From: an uncultured Parafilimonas sp.
GTDB lineage: Bacteria > Bacteroidota > Bacteroidia > Chitinophagales > Chitinophagaceae
Assembly (NCBI GenBank): GCA_903882935.1
Contig: CAIRZB010000052.1
Coordinates: forward strand, 1 to 42,446
DNA: 42,446 bases
Reading direction: 5' to 3'
Part shown: positions 16,775 to 26,109 of the stretch, piece by piece
How positions within the stretch are numbered: position 1 is the first letter of the stretch
Layout: the number at the start of each line of letters is the position of its first letter
Position numbers and translations under genes: made by a program
Notes under the pieces: model-generated
Seen by the model: the letters and a program-made list of their open reading frames with translations, nothing else
Databases searched by the model: none
What the model was told of the DNA's origin: nothing

Positions 16775-17485
16775 ATGAATGCCGTTAATCCAAGTGTTTC
16801 GCAGGGCCACTTGGATTTCTTGATAAAAGCCTTTCTGTGAAGGGTATTTGGGCTCCCAGCTCTTTACGCACAGCTCCCCAAAGTTGCCGCTGATGAAAGG
16901 ATTGTAATCCGGACTTTGTTGGGACAGGCTACAACAGGCGATGCCATGAAAATCCTCTGTTGGTACCAAAAACCGTGAAACGTGAATGGTGAGCGGTGAA
17001 TGCAGGCCATTGAAATAAAATAATACCATCCCATTAATCGTAAAAATCCCCCCTCCAAAGGAGTCCTTGGACAAATCCCCGTCCCGAATCGCAACTTACT
17101 CCCGCCCCCATCCGCCCAAAATAGCCGACATTACCCGGAAAAAATATAGTAAAAATGGGGGTAGGCGTTGATAGGGGAATCGTGGTCAGTCAGCAAAAAA
17201 AGCAGGCGGGGTATATGGCTGGCCGGTTACGGTATGTTTTTTTACGTCGCAAATGTCCCCCTTGTACCTGTTAGCAAAACCCCAAACCAAAAACCTCGTA
17301 AAAATGCTGCAACGCATTTTCGCACATTTTTTCATTGTTGGCTGTACCGTTTTTTGCCCCAAACCCATGCTGGCAAAGGTTTTTAGGCTAGGGCAGGGTG
17401 TTACACAAAAACAGGCTATTTGTAAAACAGGTGTTTTGCTGAAACCCTTTAGTAACGCCTATTTGGCGGTTTCCCGCTTTGGGAT
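16775..17485. other. Non-coding stretch with one unexplained minus-strand open frame
   Basis: The minus-strand frame 16766-17074 could encode 102 residues. Its C-terminal two thirds (HGIACCSLSQQSPDYNPFIS onward) has a plausible protein-like composition, but I recognise no family, no start signal is visible, and it ends inside the hairpin at 16734-16774. I treat it as a possible remnant, not a gene. The rest, to 17485, shows nothing codable; the long upstream extension of the aminotransferase frame here is not a credible protein start. Confidence 0.35.
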
Positions 17486-17600
17486 GCGACACCCAAAACC
17501 GGTGTCGCATATTGCCTCATTTTCGTACCCAAACGCCATGGGCATAAGGGCTTTGGCGATTTCCCATTCCGGGAAACGGAACACCGGTTTTGGGTGTCGC
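17486..17600. repeat. Perfect 20-bp inverted repeat
   Basis: GCGACACCCAAAACCGGTGT at 17486-17505 is exactly complementary to ACACCGGTTTTGGGTGTCGC at 17581-17600. The 75 bases between carry GGCGATTTCCC-like echoes of the sequence just outside. Both arms lead into a CTCATTTTCG segment (17515 and 17609), so inverted and direct similarity are mixed. Confidence 0.7.
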
Positions 17601-17624
17601 AAACTGTCTCATTTTCGGGGTGGG

Positions 17625-17657
17625 AGATTTGACAACTTTCAAAAAGTTGTCAAATCT
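17625..17657. repeat. Perfect 15-bp-arm hairpin, REP-like
   Basis: AGATTTGACAACTTT (17625-17639) and AAAGTTGTCAAATCT (17643-17657) pair completely around the loop CAA. It lies about 140 bases upstream of the aminotransferase start. Confidence 0.75.
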
Positions 17658-17700
17658 GGGTACCATGGACAGCCCGCCGCCTTATCTCCGCAGTTTCTTC

Positions 17701-17749
17701 CCATGGACTATGGACTATCGACCATGGACTATTCCCCCATTGACTATCG
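17701..17749. repeat. Short ATGGACT microrepeats
   Basis: The heptamer ATGGACT occurs at 17703, 17710 and 17723, with the variant ATTGACT at 17739 and a related CCATGGAC at 17672. The repeat lies about 50-100 bases before the aminotransferase start. Confidence 0.6.
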
Positions 17750-17798
17750 TATTTTTCCGTACATTCAACCTTTGTTTACCACGCAACAGCCTACAACT

Positions 17799-19067
17799 AT
17801 GCACAAGCGCGCGTTTATTAAAAATATGGCCATGGCCGGTTTGTCAATCCCGCTGTCCGGTGCCGTTTTGGCCAAATGGGTTAAAAAAGTACACCACCAG
17901 CCAGCGGAAGAAGTTGCCCATTACGAAGATTTTTGGGCGGCCGTACGGGCCGGTTACAAACTTAAACCCGACTACATAAACTTAGAAAACGGCTACTACA
18001 ATTTTATGCCGGAGGAACTGCTGGAAAACTTCATCAGCCAGGTGCGCATGGTTAATTTGGAGGGCAGCTATTATATGCGTACCGTGCAGTTTGACAATAA
18101 AAAGGCCATCGCGGCACGGCTGGCCGAGCTGGTGGGCTGCGGCGCAGATGAACTGGTAATTACACGCAACACCACCGAATCGCTGGATATGGTCATCGGC
18201 GGCCAGCACTGGACAGCCGGGGATGAGGCCGTGATGGCCGAGCAGGATTACGGATCCATGCTGGAAATGTTTAAACTGGTGGCTAAAAAATACGGTGTGG
18301 TTAACAAAATTGTCTCCGTGCCAAACCAGCCGGCCAACGACGAGGAGATTGTGGACTTGTATGCCAAAGCCATTACGCCAAAAACGCGCCTGCTGATGAT
18401 AAGCCACATGATTAACATTACCGGCCACATATTGCCCGTGCGCAAAATTTGCGATATGGCACACAGCAAGGGCGTGCCGGTAATGGTTGACGGGGCGCAT
18501 GCGGTGGCGCATATACAGTTTAACCTGGCAGACTTGAACTGCGATTATTACGGTGCCAGCCTGCACAAATGGCTTAGCACCCCGCTGGGCGCTGGTATGC
18601 TGTACGTAAAAAAAGAAAACATCAGCAAAATATGGCCGCTGCTGGCCGAGGGCGACAGGAAGGACGATGACATTACCCGCCTAAACCACATAGGCACCCA
18701 CCCGGTTCATACCGATTTGGCTATTAACGCTTCGATAGACTATTACGAAAAGCTGGGCGCGGAACGCAAGGAAGCCCGTATGCGTTTTTTGCAACAACAC
18801 TGGACAAGCCAGGCCCGCAAACTGCCTAACGTAGTAGTAAACACCCCCGAAGACCCCGCCCGTGCCTGCGGCATTGCCAACGTGGGCGTACAGGGTATGA
18901 AGCCGGGCGTTTTAGCGGAAACCTTACTAAAGAAATACAATATTTACACCGTGGCCATTGATGGCGCCAATGTACACGGCTGCCGCATTACCCCCAACGT
19001 TTACACCACCCCCGAGGAGTTGGATGCATTGGTACGGGCATTGAAAGAATTGGGTGCGGGGGTGTAA
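17799..19067 (+). CDS. Class V aminotransferase-fold protein (isopenicillin N epimerase-like), exported
   Basis: I chose the ATG at 17799, which gives 422 residues starting MHKRAFIKNMAMAGLSIPLS. That is a basic n-region plus hydrophobic stretch typical of export, though it lacks a full twin-arginine pair. The body is a PLP-dependent class V aminotransferase: NLENGYYNFMPEELL (61-75), the TRNTTESLD phosphate-binding segment (122-130), the cofactor aspartate in MVDGAHAVAH (D231), and the Schiff-base lysine in YGASLHKWLS (K257). Relatives annotated as isopenicillin N epimerase are mostly of unknown substrate, and nothing here suggests beta-lactam synthesis. It converges on the oxidoreductase gene, with 8 bases between stops. 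The longer upstream frame runs through non-coding repeats and was rejected. Confidence 0.88.
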   Translation: MHKRAFIKNMAMAGLSIPLSGAVLAKWVKKVHHQPAEEVAHYEDFWAAVRAGYKLKPDYINLENGYYNFMPEELLENFISQVRMVNLEGSYYMRTVQFDNKKAIAARLAELVGCGADELVITRNTTESLDMVIGGQHWTAGDEAVMAEQDYGSMLEMFKLVAKKYGVVNKIVSVPNQPANDEEIVDLYAKAITPKTRLLMISHMINITGHILPVRKICDMAHSKGVPVMVDGAHAVAHIQFNLADLNCDYYGASLHKWLSTPLGAGMLYVKKENISKIWPLLAEGDRKDDDITRLNHIGTHPVHTDLAINASIDYYEKLGAERKEARMRFLQQHWTSQARKLPNVVVNTPEDPARACGIANVGVQGMKPGVLAETLLKKYNIYTVAIDGANVHGCRITPNVYTTPEELDALVRALKELGAGV

Positions 19068-19075
19068 GGCTGCAC

Positions 19076-20443
19076 CTACACTGTATCCACCATCGGGTGT
19101 ACCCATGGCCCGCGGTAGGGGCGTTGCAACAATGCCGTAGCCTCGGCATCGCCGGTTATTTCGCGTTTAACGGGGTCGTACGTTAAAGGGCGGCCCAGCT
19201 TCATGCTAAGGTTAGCGATGATGCAACTGGCGGTGGATATATGCCCTTGTTCAATATCGGCCACGGGTTTTATGTTTTTGTCAATCGCCTCTAAAAAGTT
19301 GCGCATGTGCTGGCGCATGGCCGGTGCGGCATGCAGTTCAATATCCGGCTCGTGCAGGTCTTCAGGGTATTTTTCTCTTTCGTATACCACATCACGGTGT
19401 ATTTTTTCGCCCTGCTCAGCAGGTATAAAATCGTACCGATAAGGGCTGCACTTAAGCGTGCCTTTATCGCCATAAATCATCAAGGCCCAGGGGTAATCGG
19501 GGTCGGGCGCGGTACCCCAGCTGCGGTGTTGCCAAACACAGTTTAACCCATCGTATTCAAAAATGGCGTGCTGGGTATCGGGCGTGGTGCTCTTGCCGCC
19601 TTTGTCAACATAAATGCCGCCTGTGCTGCTAATGCATTTGGGCCAGCCAAGGTTAAGCATCCAACGGGCCTGGTCAAACATGTGTACGCACATATCGCCG
19701 ATGATGCCGTTACAGTATTCCATAAAGGTGCGCCACCAGCCGCGGTGTGGCAGCCCGTCGTAGGGCCGCAGGGGTGCTGGGCCGGTCCACATATCGTAAT
19801 TAAAAAAATCGGGTACGGCTTGCACAGGCGGGTTGCCGTTGGCGCGCATATGGTAGTAACAGCACATTTCCACATGGCTTACGGTGCCCAGCAGGCCGGC
19901 CTCCACAATACGTTTTTTCGCATCCACCAAATGGGGGGTACTCCTGCGCTGGGTGCCCACCTGTACCACACGGTTGTATTTGCGGGCAGCGGCCACCATA
20001 GCCTCACCCTCCAGCACATCCACGCTTACCGGTTTTTGTACAAACACGTGCGCACCGGCTTGCATGGCCGCAATGGCAATCAACGAATGCCAATGGTCGG
20101 GTGTGCCCACCAGCACAATGTCTGGCTTGGCTTCGGCCAGTAGGGTGCGGTAATCGGCATATAGCGCAGGCCGCTTTTTGCTTTTTTGGCGTAGGGCTAC
20201 CATGTCGGCCGCTTGGGCCAGCAGGTGTGCGTCAACATCGCACAAGGCCACTACTTCAATAGGTGCTACTTGTATAAGCCTGAAGAGGTCGCTTTTGCCG
20301 TACCAGCCCGTGCCTATCAGTGCCACACGGCGTATGGTGGCGGGTTTGTGCAGCGGCATGCCGTGGGCTTGCAAAGCGGCCAAGGCCAGCGTGGCGGAAG
20401 TGCCCTTAATAAAATTGCGGCGGTTGAGAGGGGAGAAGCTCAT
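19076..20443 (-). CDS. Gfo/Idh/MocA-family oxidoreductase, Tat-exported
   Basis: The ATG at 20443 gives 455 residues with a twin-arginine leader, NRRNFIKGTSATLALAALQAHG, so the folded, cofactor-loaded enzyme is expected in the periplasm. The Rossmann motif is VALIGTGWYGKSDLF (40-54), followed by CDVD. The family's EKP motif reads VQKPVS (135-140), with Gln in place of Glu. The C-terminal substrate domain has GIIGDMCVHMFDQARWML, with the usual catalytic His and Asp positions. Family members oxidise or reduce sugars and related polyols with NAD(P). It is transcribed away from the FG-GAP lipoprotein gene, and the 340-base intergenic region contains a LacI-type palindrome, suggesting shared carbohydrate-linked control. 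Confidence 0.92.
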   Translation of the reverse strand: MSFSPLNRRNFIKGTSATLALAALQAHGMPLHKPATIRRVALIGTGWYGKSDLFRLIQVAPIEVVALCDVDAHLLAQAADMVALRQKSKKRPALYADYRTLLAEAKPDIVLVGTPDHWHSLIAIAAMQAGAHVFVQKPVSVDVLEGEAMVAAARKYNRVVQVGTQRRSTPHLVDAKKRIVEAGLLGTVSHVEMCCYYHMRANGNPPVQAVPDFFNYDMWTGPAPLRPYDGLPHRGWWRTFMEYCNGIIGDMCVHMFDQARWMLNLGWPKCISSTGGIYVDKGGKSTTPDTQHAIFEYDGLNCVWQHRSWGTAPDPDYPWALMIYGDKGTLKCSPYRYDFIPAEQGEKIHRDVVYEREKYPEDLHEPDIELHAAPAMRQHMRNFLEAIDKNIKPVADIEQGHISTASCIIANLSMKLGRPLTYDPVKREITGDAEATALLQRPYRGPWVHPMVDTV

Positions 20444-20606
20444 GGTATGGCAAGTTTTGGTGAATGGTTTTGTAAGAAACAGATGCAAACACTTTCACCG
20501 TAAAAATACAGATACCACCGCTTTAGTAGGCCAGCAACACATTTATTTATTTGCGGGCAAAGCATAACCAAAAAAAGGTGTTGAATACAATACCTGCACC
20601 CCTTAC

Positions 20607-20622
20607 ACGAAACCGGTTTCGT
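20607..20622. promoter_or_regulatory. Candidate LacI-family operator
   Basis: ACGAAACCGGTTTCGT is a perfect 16-bp palindrome centred on CCGG, the form of many LacI-family sites. It lies in the 340-base divergent spacer, 164 bases from the oxidoreductase ATG and 162 from the FG-GAP lipoprotein ATG, so one repressor could control both. A second, shorter palindrome GTAACGTTAC is at 20698-20707. The LacI-type regulator at 33142-34185 is the obvious candidate ligand. Confidence 0.55.
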
Positions 20623-20783
20623 AAATAAAAGCCCCGCCCAAACACCATATGATGGTGAAAAAGCCCAAATTAGCACGGCATATAACGCCGGGCGGTTGTA
20701 ACGTTACTCTTTTATAAAGCTTGCTGTAACCGTGTGCCGGCAATTTATTAACTGCTTATTATTGCATATAATATTTATAAACA

Positions 20784-23700
20784 ATGCCTTACCCCCGTAC
20801 TACTGGGTTAATTTTGGGCTGCATGCTGCTGCTGTTTTCCTGCGGCCATACCGGTAGTGCTGACACAATTTTTACGGAAGTGTCACCCGAAAACTCGCAC
20901 GTAACGTTCAGCAACGATATTAAGGAAGATGAGAATTATAACATACTCACCTACGAGTACCTGTACAATGGCGGCGGCGTGGCCACCGGCGATGTAAACG
21001 GCGACGGGCTGCCCGATATTATGCTTACCGGCAACATGGTGCCCAATAAACTGTACATTAACAAAGGCGGTTTTCAGTTTGGCGATGTTACCGAAAAAGC
21101 CGGCGTGCAGGGCCGCAGCAAATGGAAAACAGGGGCGGTGATGGCCGACGTGAATGGTGACGGTCTGTTGGATATATACATTTGTTACTCTGGCCCCGGC
21201 ACAGATGCGGAAAGGGCTAATGAATTATACATCAACAACGGTGCTAAAAACGGCATACCCAGTTTTACAGAAAGTGCCAAACAATACGGCTTAGATGCAC
21301 CGGGCACCTACACCACTACCGTGGCTTTTTTTGACATGGACAACGACGGTGACTTGGACATGTTTATGGTTAACCATGGCGACATGTTTTACAACCCCTT
21401 CTTCAATACCGCCAGCCTGCGTGCCAAAAGGCACCCTAAGTTTGGCAACCGGCTGTACCGCAACGACGGCGGCAAGTTTACCGACATTAGCGACCAGGCC
21501 CATATTGACGGCAGCGGCCTTAATTTTGGCCTGAGCGTGGCCATCAGCGATATTAACAACGACGGATGGCCCGATATTTATGTGACGAACGACTACGACG
21601 AACGCGATTTTCTCTACCTCAACAACCACAACGGTACCTTTAGGGAAGTGTTGACGAAAGCGGCAGGCCATATATCAGAATTTGCCATGGGCAGCGATAT
21701 TGCCGATTACAACAACGATGGCATGGCCGACATAGTGGCCTTAGACATGCTGCCGGAAGACAACCACCGGCAAAAACTGCTGAAAGGGGCCGATACGTAC
21801 GACAAATACAATATGCGGGCCGACTACGGCTTTCACCACCAGCAAATGCGCAACACGCTGCAGTTAAACAACGGCAACGACACATCGGGTATGCCATTGT
21901 TTAGCGAGGTGGGGCAGTTTGCCGGTGTGTTCAGTACCGACTGGAGCTGGGCACCCCTGTTTGCCGATTTTGACAACGACGGCTGGAAAGACCTTTTCAT
22001 CACCGACGGTATTTTGCGGGATATGACCAACCTGGATTTTGTAAAGTACACCTCCGGTTATTCGGCCGATGCCGCGAAATTGAGCGACCCCGCCGAAATG
22101 TGGAAGGTGGTGAAGGATATGCCCAGCACCAAACTGACCAATTACTTATACCGCAACAACCACCAGCTGGGTTTTACCAACGAAACTGCTAACTGGGGCC
22201 TCACCAAAAAAGCCATCAGCAACGGCGCCGCCTATGCCGACTTGGATAACGACGGCTACCCTGATTTAATCATCAATAACCTTAACAGCACGGCCACCAT
22301 TTACCGTAACAACGGTGCCAAAAAAGCACCTGCCCATTATTTGCGCGTAAGGTTAAAGGGCAAGGGCCAAAACAGTTACGGCATCGGCGCAAAAGTGACT
22401 GTGGAAAACCAGCTTGGTACCCAAACGCAAGAAGAGTACCTTACCCGTGGGTTTCAAAGCAGCATTGACCCAATCATGCATTTTGGGTTAGGGGCAGACA
22501 GTGTGGTTACATCAATCATGGTACAATGGCCCGGTGGTGAGGTATCGTATCTTAACAAAGTACATGCCGATAGTTTAGTTACGATAGACCAAAGCACCGC
22601 ACCTGCGGAAATGTCGAAAGGTATGCAAACCACGGTTTCGTTGTTTAAAGATGTAACAGCCAGCTCCGGCATTAACTATACCAGCCACCAAAGCAAGTTT
22701 GTGGACTTTAAAATATCGCCCCTGCTGCCCTACCAGCTCTCCAAAACAGGGCCCTGCCTGGCAAAAGGCGATGTAAACGGAGACGGGCTGGAAGATGTGT
22801 TCATTGGTTCTTCCGGGCAGGACAGCAGCCTGCTGTACCTGCAAACGCCCGATGGTAAATTTATACCCGCCAAAAGCCAGCCGTGGAATGCAGACCAAGG
22901 CATCACCAATACCGATGCCCTGTTTTTTGACGCAGACGGCGACGGCGACCTTGACATGTACATCGTTAGCGGCGGGGATGATTACCCTTTCAACAGCAAA
23001 TACTACCAAGACAGGGTATTTGAAAACGACGGCCACGGCGGCTTTAAAAAGCTTGACAATGCCCTGCCGGTGGAAACGGTGAGCGGCAGTTGCGCCAGGG
23101 CTGCCGATATTAACAAAGACGGGTTACCCGATTTGTTTGTGGGGGGCAAGGTAAAGCCCGGCTTTTTTCCCGCTGCGCCGGAAAGCTTTGTGTTGAAAAA
23201 CAAAAGCGTGCCTGGCAGCATAAAGTTTGAGAAAGATGCCGCCCAAACGGATACCTTATTGCGGCAGCCCGGCATGGTTACCGATGCCCTTTGGCTTGAT
23301 TTAAACAAAGACGGCTGGCCCGACCTTGTTACGGTGGGTGAGTTTATGCCCATCACCATTTTTGAAAACCACAAAGGCGTATTGGCCGATGCCACCAAGG
23401 CTTACGGGTTGGATAAAACGCAAGGCTGGTACCACCGCATACTGGCTGGTGATTTTAACAACGACGGCAGCATAGGTTTCGTAGTGGGCAACTTAGGCAA
23501 CAACACTGCCTGGAAGGCTACCGAAACCGAACCCGTAACCATAACCTATGGCGACTTATACGGTAATGGTGTAAACGAGCCGATACTGTGTTACTATAAC
23601 AAAGGCAAAAGCTACCCCTATTTCTCCAGGGATGAATTGGTGGGCCAAATACCAAGCCTACAAAAAAAGATATTACATTATTCCGACTATGCCGATGCGC

Positions 23701-24140
23701 AACTGGGCGACTTGTTTAGCAGCGAACAGTTGGCGGCCTCTAAAACAGCGGTTATTTGCAATACCCAATCGTTGTACTTGCAAAACCATGGACATGGAAA
23801 ATTTATCGCATCGGCATTGCCGCCCTATGCGCAGCTTAGCACGATAAATGGTTTGGTGCAGGCCGACATTAATAACGACGGGCATGCCGATATTATAGCA
23901 GCCGGTAATTTTTACCCCTTTAGGGCACAGATGGGGCCGTTGGATGCAGGCATGGGGCTGGTGTTGCAGGGCGATGGCAAGGGTGGGTTTACGCCGCTGC
24001 TGTACAATGCAACGGGGTTGTGCATGCAAGGCGACGTGCGTAATATTTTACAGGTTAATACCAAACAAAAAGTCAGGTTTTTAATAATTGCGGCCAAAAA
24101 CAACGGGCAGGTGCAGGTGGTTGAAAGCAATATTCACTAA
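20784..24140 (+). CDS. FG-GAP/VCBS repeat lipoprotein with ASPIC-UnbV domain (CRTAC1-like)
   Basis: The 1118-residue protein begins with a lipoprotein signal, LILGCMLLLFSC (lipidated Cys likely C20), so it is probably attached to the outer membrane. Many aspartate-rich beta-propeller loops follow, starting GGVATGDVNGDGLPDIML (64-81), then DMDNDGDLDMFM, DINNDGWPDIYV and DYNNDGMADIVA. An ASPIC/UnbV segment occurs at about 520-600 (YGIGAKVTVENQ to IMVQWPGGEVSYL). A second set of FG-GAP repeats (GDVNGDGLEDVFIGSSG, about 655 onward) fills the C-terminal half. These proteins bind calcium and are common partners of SusC/SusD systems in Bacteroidota; the exact role is unknown. The ECF sigma gene follows after 39 bases, probably in the same transcript. 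Confidence 0.92.
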   Translation: MPYPRTTGLILGCMLLLFSCGHTGSADTIFTEVSPENSHVTFSNDIKEDENYNILTYEYLYNGGGVATGDVNGDGLPDIMLTGNMVPNKLYINKGGFQFGDVTEKAGVQGRSKWKTGAVMADVNGDGLLDIYICYSGPGTDAERANELYINNGAKNGIPSFTESAKQYGLDAPGTYTTTVAFFDMDNDGDLDMFMVNHGDMFYNPFFNTASLRAKRHPKFGNRLYRNDGGKFTDISDQAHIDGSGLNFGLSVAISDINNDGWPDIYVTNDYDERDFLYLNNHNGTFREVLTKAAGHISEFAMGSDIADYNNDGMADIVALDMLPEDNHRQKLLKGADTYDKYNMRADYGFHHQQMRNTLQLNNGNDTSGMPLFSEVGQFAGVFSTDWSWAPLFADFDNDGWKDLFITDGILRDMTNLDFVKYTSGYSADAAKLSDPAEMWKVVKDMPSTKLTNYLYRNNHQLGFTNETANWGLTKKAISNGAAYADLDNDGYPDLIINNLNSTATIYRNNGAKKAPAHYLRVRLKGKGQNSYGIGAKVTVENQLGTQTQEEYLTRGFQSSIDPIMHFGLGADSVVTSIMVQWPGGEVSYLNKVHADSLVTIDQSTAPAEMSKGMQTTVSLFKDVTASSGINYTSHQSKFVDFKISPLLPYQLSKTGPCLAKGDVNGDGLEDVFIGSSGQDSSLLYLQTPDGKFIPAKSQPWNADQGITNTDALFFDADGDGDLDMYIVSGGDDYPFNSKYYQDRVFENDGHGGFKKLDNALPVETVSGSCARAADINKDGLPDLFVGGKVKPGFFPAAPESFVLKNKSVPGSIKFEKDAAQTDTLLRQPGMVTDALWLDLNKDGWPDLVTVGEFMPITIFENHKGVLADATKAYGLDKTQGWYHRILAGDFNNDGSIGFVVGNLGNNTAWKATETEPVTITYGDLYGNGVNEPILCYYNKGKSYPYFSRDELVGQIPSLQKKILHYSDYADAQLGDLFSSEQLAASKTAVICNTQSLYLQNHGHGKFIASALPPYAQLSTINGLVQADINNDGHADIIAAGNFYPFRAQMGPLDAGMGLVLQGDGKGGFTPLLYNATGLCMQGDVRNILQVNTKQKVRFLIIAAKNNGQVQVVESNIH

Positions 24141-24179
24141 GCGGCGTCGGCATCGGCCCGTTTACAAATAGGTAGCAGT

Positions 24180-24761
24180 ATGGCTTCTTACAACAACAAC
24201 GACAAAGCATTATTCGCAGCCATTGCGGGCGGCGATGCGGATGCTTTTAAGCTGTTGTTTAATAAATACCGGGGTGGCATGTATTCAGTTGCTTTTAAAT
24301 TTACCAAAACCGCTTATGCCGCCGAAGAAATTACCCAGGATGTATTCATAAGCCTGTGGACCAGCAGGGCGCATTTGGAAAATGTGGCGGAGCCAGAGGC
24401 TTACCTATATACCATTGCCTACAATAAAATTAGCCGCCACCTAAAAAAAGAATCCAACAAGGCCCGGATACTCGCACTGGCCCAGTGGGCGCAAAACACC
24501 AGCACCAACGAAACCGAGGAAACCGTGTATGCCAACGACAGCACCAGGCACATTAACAATGCCATTGAGCAGCTGTCGCCGCAAAAAAAGCTCATTTATA
24601 AACTCAACCGGCAGCAGGGCAAAAGCTACGGCGAAATTGCCGACACGCTGCAGGTATCTCCCCACACTGTAAAAAGCCACTTGCTAAAAGCGGTAAAAGC
24701 CATCCGCAGCTACCTGGAGGGCGGTGTGCTGTTGTTGGTATGTTTGGGTTGGTGGTGGTGA
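24180..24761 (+). CDS. ECF-type RNA polymerase sigma factor (Bacteroidota expansion type)
   Basis: The 193-residue protein has sigma region 2 (about 22-92; FKLLFNKYRGGMYSVAFKFT and AEEITQDVFISLWTSRAHLE, the core-binding and -10 reading helices). Region 4 (about 130-182) contains the SYGEIADTLQVSPHTVKSHL helix-turn-helix that reads the -35. A hydrophobic tail (GGVLLLVCLGWWW) is common in this Bacteroidota subgroup. Such factors normally pair with a FecR anti-sigma and switch on adjacent susC/susD genes when substrate is sensed at the surface. Here the FecR gene lies 1.8 kb downstream, beyond an opposite-strand gene. The short distance to the upstream FG-GAP gene suggests co-transcription with it instead. 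Confidence 0.93.
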   Translation: MASYNNNDKALFAAIAGGDADAFKLLFNKYRGGMYSVAFKFTKTAYAAEEITQDVFISLWTSRAHLENVAEPEAYLYTIAYNKISRHLKKESNKARILALAQWAQNTSTNETEETVYANDSTRHINNAIEQLSPQKKLIYKLNRQQGKSYGEIADTLQVSPHTVKSHLLKAVKAIRSYLEGGVLLLVCLGWWW

Positions 24762-24915
24762 GGTGGGATTATGGACCTGGGGCCGTAAACCTCGTTTTAT
24801 GGTGTGCGTTGGTTTTAGCAAAAAATAGTGTTCCTTACAACACAGGGGCTAGCGATTGCGAAACATGCAGCCTTGTTTATACAAGGTTGAACGGCGCATG
24901 GATAAAATCTTGCGT

Positions 24916-26109
24916 CTATTTATTGAAGTTGATTATTACACTGTGGAAACCCCTAACAGCAATGCCATTAACCAAACATGGCTTCCATCTTGATAGCTTC
25001 ACCATTTTTAACGCCGCCTCATTACAATCACCTCGCAATCCCTTTTGTATAGTCAAATTGCTGGCACTGCCATCAGGCTCAATGATAAAGCAGATATATA
25101 CTTTACCGCGCAAGCCTTCAATTCTAGCTTGGGAGGGGTATTCCATATTCCTTGACACAAAGCTGTTCCAGTCAAAGCTGGTTGTTAAAAGTGTTGGTTG
25201 AACATCCGGTGTTCGATAAATCCGGTCTGTCGGTTTCGATAACTGTTTAATGTTTTCTGGCATATCATTCAATATGCTGTCGTCGCTGGCCAACTTTGGA
25301 TACCAGCCCATATACCTTTTATACGCCTCGCTACTATATAAAAACGGCATGCGCTTATAATTATACTCGGCATTGGTATTCCATATGTGAAAATTGTGTA
25401 ATGCCAATTGTGCGGTTTGGTCGTCAATTTTTATATTTAAGGCGGTATCCTCAGGGTTCACCCAAAAAAAAATATTTGGCGTGGCATGATATGATATTGC
25501 CACCATTACCGGCTGGTTAGGTACATCTAAAGTAAAATGCCCATCATCGTAGGTGACATTACCATCATTGGTGCCATAAATAAATACAAACCAACTACTC
25601 AAAGGGTTGCCATTTTTATCAACTAGCCTACCTGGGATTGTATGAAATGTTATTAGTTGATTTGTGGGTGCAGGTTGGCTGGCAGTGGCGGTTTTAGGTA
25701 AGTTAAACCCAATTGTTACTGTACAAATTGACCGAACGTACTTGCCATTGTATATCCCTGCCTGCCACTTTGGTGATAGCGCAACCAAACGAAGTGCTTC
25801 CTTGTCGCAGGCTGAATTTAGCGATTTACGAATCTTAATATTATTTAGCATCCCATCCTTTTCTACAATCATAGAAACTAAAACCTCACCACGTGCCTTG
25901 CCTTTCTTCACTTCGTGCGGATACTGGATATTTGCTTCTACGTATTGGTTCCAAGTAGTCTTGCCTTTTAATTTGGCTGATACATCAACAGCGTTATAGA
26001 TACTTGTATCGTTAGGTTCTTTCTCAGCCTTGGGTGGGCCTAAAACAATTTGTTGGGACTCGCATGTAAGGCTTATGTACAAAAATGACAAAAGATAGAT
26101 AAACTTCAT
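24916..26109 (-). CDS. Secreted protein with two TonB C-terminal-like domains and a central CarboxypepD-reg-like domain
   Basis: The start is taken as the ATG at 26109, giving MKFIYLLSFLYISLTCESQQ, a signal peptide, and 397 residues. Two TonB-C-like domains are visible: WNQYVEANIQYPHEVKKGKA (from about residue 53 to 137) and WNSFVSRNMEYPSQARIEGL (314-397). Both have the YP, RG-x-V, EKDG/EPDG and W-x-P/W-x-A pattern. Between them, PGRLVDKNGNPLSSWFVFIY opens a carboxypeptidase-regulatory-like beta domain. There is no N-terminal TonB membrane anchor or proline-rich spacer, so it is probably not a classical energy transducer but a periplasmic protein using the same fold. It is inserted, on the opposite strand, between the sigma and FecR genes. 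Confidence 0.75.
   Translation of the reverse strand: MKFIYLLSFLYISLTCESQQIVLGPPKAEKEPNDTSIYNAVDVSAKLKGKTTWNQYVEANIQYPHEVKKGKARGEVLVSMIVEKDGMLNNIKIRKSLNSACDKEALRLVALSPKWQAGIYNGKYVRSICTVTIGFNLPKTATASQPAPTNQLITFHTIPGRLVDKNGNPLSSWFVFIYGTNDGNVTYDDGHFTLDVPNQPVMVAISYHATPNIFFWVNPEDTALNIKIDDQTAQLALHNFHIWNTNAEYNYKRMPFLYSSEAYKRYMGWYPKLASDDSILNDMPENIKQLSKPTDRIYRTPDVQPTLLTTSFDWNSFVSRNMEYPSQARIEGLRGKVYICFIIEPDGSASNLTIQKGLRGDCNEAALKMVKLSRWKPCLVNGIAVRGFHSVIINFNK

Noticed and set aside
16766-17074. 102-codon minus-strand gene
   Set aside because: It has no family match by eye, no start signal, and its end lies inside a perfect hairpin; I kept it only as a possible remnant within the intergenic entry.
17253-17798. 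182-residue N-terminal extension of the aminotransferase
   Set aside because: It covers a perfect inverted repeat, a hairpin and microrepeats, and the ATG at 17799 begins a plausible export signal followed by the family body.
17799-19067. Beta-lactam biosynthesis by the isopenicillin N epimerase-like protein
   Set aside because: No other beta-lactam genes are present, and the family name is widely used for class V aminotransferase-fold proteins of unknown substrate.
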